Under the pieces are notes generated by a model. The model saw nothing but the letters and a program-made list of their open reading frames with translations, was not told where the DNA came from and did not search any database. This document shows positions 32,494-35,249 of a stretch of 35,249 bases of DNA, piece by piece. The stretch covers positions 1 through 35,249 of the forward strand of contig JBGTQJ010000083.1 in NCBI GenBank assembly GCA_041941305.1, given 5' to 3'. This DNA is from JANSWP01 sp041941305 (lineage in GTDB: Bacteria > Bacteroidota > Bacteroidia > Chitinophagales > Saprospiraceae). Both the position numbers and the translations under genes were made by a program. Numbering within the stretch: the first letter of the stretch is position 1; the number at the start of each line of letters is the position of its first letter.

Positions 32494-35196
32494 ATGAAAA
32501 ATGGAATCCTAATTAACTATGCCAAATCAAGTTGTTCAAATTTGAAAAGCTTTCTTTGGTTTAATATGCTCTTTTTAACGCTCCACATTAATGCTCAAAA
32601 TTTTACCAAACATATCGTTACCGCAAATGTCAATGGCGCGCGAAGTGTCTATGCACTAGACGTGGATGGAGATGGCGATATGGATGTAGTTGGAGGCTCA
32701 ACCAATTCAAATGAAGTCAGTTGGTGGGAAAATGATGGCAATGAAAACTTTATTGAACACACGATTGCTGACAATTTTGATTATCCAATTAGTGTTTATG
32801 CGGCAGATGTAGATAGCGATGGAGATATAGATATACTTGGTGCTGCCTTTGAAGGAGATGATATTGCCTGGTGGGAAAATGATGGCAATGAAAATTTTAC
32901 AGAGCATATCATCATAACCAATTTTGATGGGGCTCGAAATGTATTTGCAATAGACATGGACGGAGATGGGGATATGGATATTCTTGGCACTGCTTCAAAT
33001 ATTGATGATGTCGCCTGGTGGGAAAATGATGGTAACGAAAACTTCACACAGCATATCATTGCTGGAAGTTTTGATGGGGCATGGGGTTTATATGCTACTG
33101 ATGTAGATAGTGATGGCGATATTGATGTCCTTTCGGCAGCATATATAGCTGATGATATTACCTGGTGGGAAAATGACGGTAGCGAAAACTTTACTCAGCG
33201 CACCATTTTAGGCAGTTTTGATGGAGCAAATAGTGTCTATGCTACAGATGTGGATGGTGATGGGGATATAGACGTGCTTGGGTCTGCCTTTGATGCAGAC
33301 GATGTTAGATGGTGGGAAAATGATGGCAATGAAAATTTTACTCAACATATTATTGATGCCAGTTTTGGTGATGCATGGCATGTGTATGCAACAGATATGG
33401 ATGGAGATGGTGACATAGACGTACTTGCAGCAGGGTCTCTAGCAGATGACATTGCCTGGTGGGAAAATGATGGTAGTGAGAACTTCACAGAACATACGAT
33501 CGCTGGCAGTTTTGATGGAGCGATAAGCGTCTATGCGACCGACATAGATGGCGACGGAGATGTGGATGTTTTAGGGACAGCCTGGAATTCCGGGCAATTC
33601 ACCTGGTGGGAAAATGATGGCAATGAAAATTTTACAGAACGTACCATCGCTACATTTTTTAACGGGGCTCGAAGTGTCTATGCTACCGATTTAGATGGTG
33701 ATGGTGATGTGGACATTTTAGGGGCTGCAAGTTTTGCCGACGACATTGCCTGGTGGGAAAATGACGGCAATAAAAACTTTTCCCAACATACAATTGATGA
33801 TAATTTTGATTATGCTATCAGTGTTTATGCCGCAGATGTAGATGGCGATGGGGATATTGATGTACTCGGAGCAGCTTTTAATGCAAATGATATAGTCTGG
33901 TGGGAGAATGATGGCAATGAAAATTTTACAAAACATACTATTGCTACGAATTATGCTGAACCACGTAATGTTTTTGCGGAAGACGTAGATGACGATGGGG
34001 ATATGGATATTTTGAGTTCCGCTTCTTTAGCGGATGATGTCACCTGGTGGGAAAATGATGGCAGTGAAAACTTCACCCAGCGCACCATTGCTGGTAGTTT
34101 TGATGGGGCATGGGGTTTGTATGCCACAGATGTAGATGGTGATGGTGATATAGATGTACTTTCAGCGGCTTATATAGCCGATGATATTACCTGGTGGGAA
34201 AATGACGGTAGTGAAAATTTTACCCAACATACCATTTTGGGAAGTTTTAATGGCGCAAATAGTGTCTATGCCACAGATGTGGACAGCGACGGCGATATAG
34301 ATGTTTTAGGAACTGCATTCGATGCAGATGATATAGCCTGGTGGGAAAATGATGGTAGTGAAAATTTTACCATGCACATCATTGACGGCAGTTTTGCAGA
34401 TGCCTGGCATGTCTATGCTACGGATATGGACAACGATGGCGATATAGATGTTTTAGGGGCAGGCGCTTTGGCTGATGATATAGTGTGGTGGGAAAATGAT
34501 GGCAGTGAAAATTTTACCAAACATATAGTGGACAGTGATTTTAATCAAGCTATTAGCATTTATGCCACAGATATAGATGGCGACGGAGCTAAAGATATAC
34601 TTGGAGCTGCTTTTGAGGCAGACCAAATCGCTTGGTGGGAGAGTGATTTAGTTATTTTACCAGTTGAGTTGTCCAATTTTTATGGTCGTGAAATATCAGG
34701 TAAGGTTCAATTAAATTGGCAGACCGCAAGGGAAATCAATAATGCTTATTTTGAAATTGAACACTCTACTGAAGGTCATAACTGGCAAAATATTGGTTTC
34801 ATCAACGGGCAAGGTACTTCTTTCGAAAAGAATGATTACCAATTCATTCATCAGAATCCTGCCTTAGGAAATAATTATTATCGTTTGAAACAGGTGGATT
34901 ATGACGGAGCATTTAAGTATTCGGATGTTGTAAATGCACAACTAACAGCGAGGGTTCATCAATTAACATTATCACCTAATCCAGTGACAAACGGCTCTTT
35001 CAACCTTTCCTTTTCTGGTGAAGATTTTGAATCAGGCAAATTGGAGATTTATGGGTCCAATGGGCATTTAGTTAGAACTCAAACGATTTGGAATACAAAG
35101 ACAGAGGTTCATGCTAAGGATTTGGAAAAAGGAATTTATCTTGTATGCCTAGATGTAAATGGACAGCGATTTTGGGAGTGGATTGTAATTCAATAA
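32494..35196 (+). CDS. Secreted FG-GAP/VCBS repeat protein (14 repeats) with T9SS sorting domain
   Basis: This 900-residue extracellular protein has a signal peptide (ending INAQ, residue 35), then 14 repeats of 49 residues (about 36-721). Each has a calcium-binding loop of the type DVDGDGDIDVLG, followed by WWENDG (WWESD in the last). Then come the linker ILPVELSNFYGREISG, an FN3-like domain (REINNAYFEIEHSTEGHN to YYRLKQVDYDG) and a Por sorting domain (LSPNPVTNGSF to WIVIQ). FG-GAP units build beta-propeller blades; 14 blades would make two seven-bladed propellers. Blade order repeats after seven units, so the gene arose by duplicating a whole propeller. It likely serves adhesion or binding at the cell surface; the ligand is unknown. 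Confidence 0.93.
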   Translation: MKNGILINYAKSSCSNLKSFLWFNMLFLTLHINAQNFTKHIVTANVNGARSVYALDVDGDGDMDVVGGSTNSNEVSWWENDGNENFIEHTIADNFDYPISVYAADVDSDGDIDILGAAFEGDDIAWWENDGNENFTEHIIITNFDGARNVFAIDMDGDGDMDILGTASNIDDVAWWENDGNENFTQHIIAGSFDGAWGLYATDVDSDGDIDVLSAAYIADDITWWENDGSENFTQRTILGSFDGANSVYATDVDGDGDIDVLGSAFDADDVRWWENDGNENFTQHIIDASFGDAWHVYATDMDGDGDIDVLAAGSLADDIAWWENDGSENFTEHTIAGSFDGAISVYATDIDGDGDVDVLGTAWNSGQFTWWENDGNENFTERTIATFFNGARSVYATDLDGDGDVDILGAASFADDIAWWENDGNKNFSQHTIDDNFDYAISVYAADVDGDGDIDVLGAAFNANDIVWWENDGNENFTKHTIATNYAEPRNVFAEDVDDDGDMDILSSASLADDVTWWENDGSENFTQRTIAGSFDGAWGLYATDVDGDGDIDVLSAAYIADDITWWENDGSENFTQHTILGSFNGANSVYATDVDSDGDIDVLGTAFDADDIAWWENDGSENFTMHIIDGSFADAWHVYATDMDNDGDIDVLGAGALADDIVWWENDGSENFTKHIVDSDFNQAISIYATDIDGDGAKDILGAAFEADQIAWWESDLVILPVELSNFYGREISGKVQLNWQTAREINNAYFEIEHSTEGHNWQNIGFINGQGTSFEKNDYQFIHQNPALGNNYYRLKQVDYDGAFKYSDVVNAQLTARVHQLTLSPNPVTNGSFNLSFSGEDFESGKLEIYGSNGHLVRTQTIWNTKTEVHAKDLEKGIYLVCLDVNGQRFWEWIVIQ

Positions 35197-35249
35197 GATG
35201 AGTCATCCCCCCAGAGGGGCAAGCTAAATTTTGGCAATAAAAAACCTTT

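Noticed and set aside
32599..34656. Regularly spaced DNA repeats as a CRISPR array
   Set aside because: The 147-bp periodicity is in frame inside an FG-GAP protein gene; there are no short identical repeats with unique spacers.
35197..35249. CCCC-AGA-GGGG type short dyad at the window end as a terminator
   Set aside because: The stem is only about 4 bp and no T-run follows within the visible sequence.

Overview
This window looks like a chromosomal segment of a Bacteroidota bacterium, probably from the Saprospiria (Saprospiraceae/Lewinella-like); that placement is inference. The reasons are three large secreted proteins ending in type IX secretion (T9SS/Por) sorting domains, AT-rich starts without Shine-Dalgarno sequences, orphan ECF sigma factors and a TPR-CHAT lipoprotein. 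No tRNA, rRNA or CRISPR array was seen.

Left third (1-11.2 kb): signalling. After a coiled-coil lipoprotein and an MscS channel comes a minus-strand block. Read in transcription order it holds a PAS-rich sigma-54 activator (6588-9119), a thioredoxin-fold protein without cysteines, a bacteriophytochrome histidine kinase, two single-domain response regulators and a biliverdin-making heme oxygenase. Together these form a chromophore-synthesis plus red/far-red phosphorelay cassette. The activator gene is bracketed by two nearly mirror-image regulatory arrays. Each has two 19-bp-spaced TGAAATATCA-type sites, one TGATTATCA site and a -24/-12 (sigma-54-like) element at matching distances. One array faces the phytochrome operon. 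The other faces a small coiled-coil protein gene that is followed by an ECF sigma factor and an AraC-type DNA-binding domain. This is the most interesting feature of the window. A 300-bp mosaic of perfect hairpins interrupts the operon between the phytochrome and the response regulators.

Middle (11.4-21.2 kb): secreted and decayed genes. Two adjacent secreted proteins share an unrecognised N-terminal domain; the longer one carries a glycine-rich hydrophobic segment. They are followed by remnants of a membrane protein (in-frame TAG) and a tyrosine recombinase. Then come a T9SS cargo protein, a 165-bp inverted-repeat element and a 1232-residue M36 (fungalysin-type) metallopeptidase with T9SS sorting domain.

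Right part (21.4-35.2 kb): an SLC13-type permease with RCK_C domains, an Hsp20 chaperone, a DegP/HtrA protease, a small DUF2158-like protein coupled to a patatin phospholipase, a decayed oligopeptide-permease gene, and a TPR-CHAT lipoprotein convergent with a sigma factor/anti-sigma-like pair. Last come a MITE-like element with 3-bp target duplication and a 900-residue FG-GAP protein whose 14 repeats are a duplicated set of seven.
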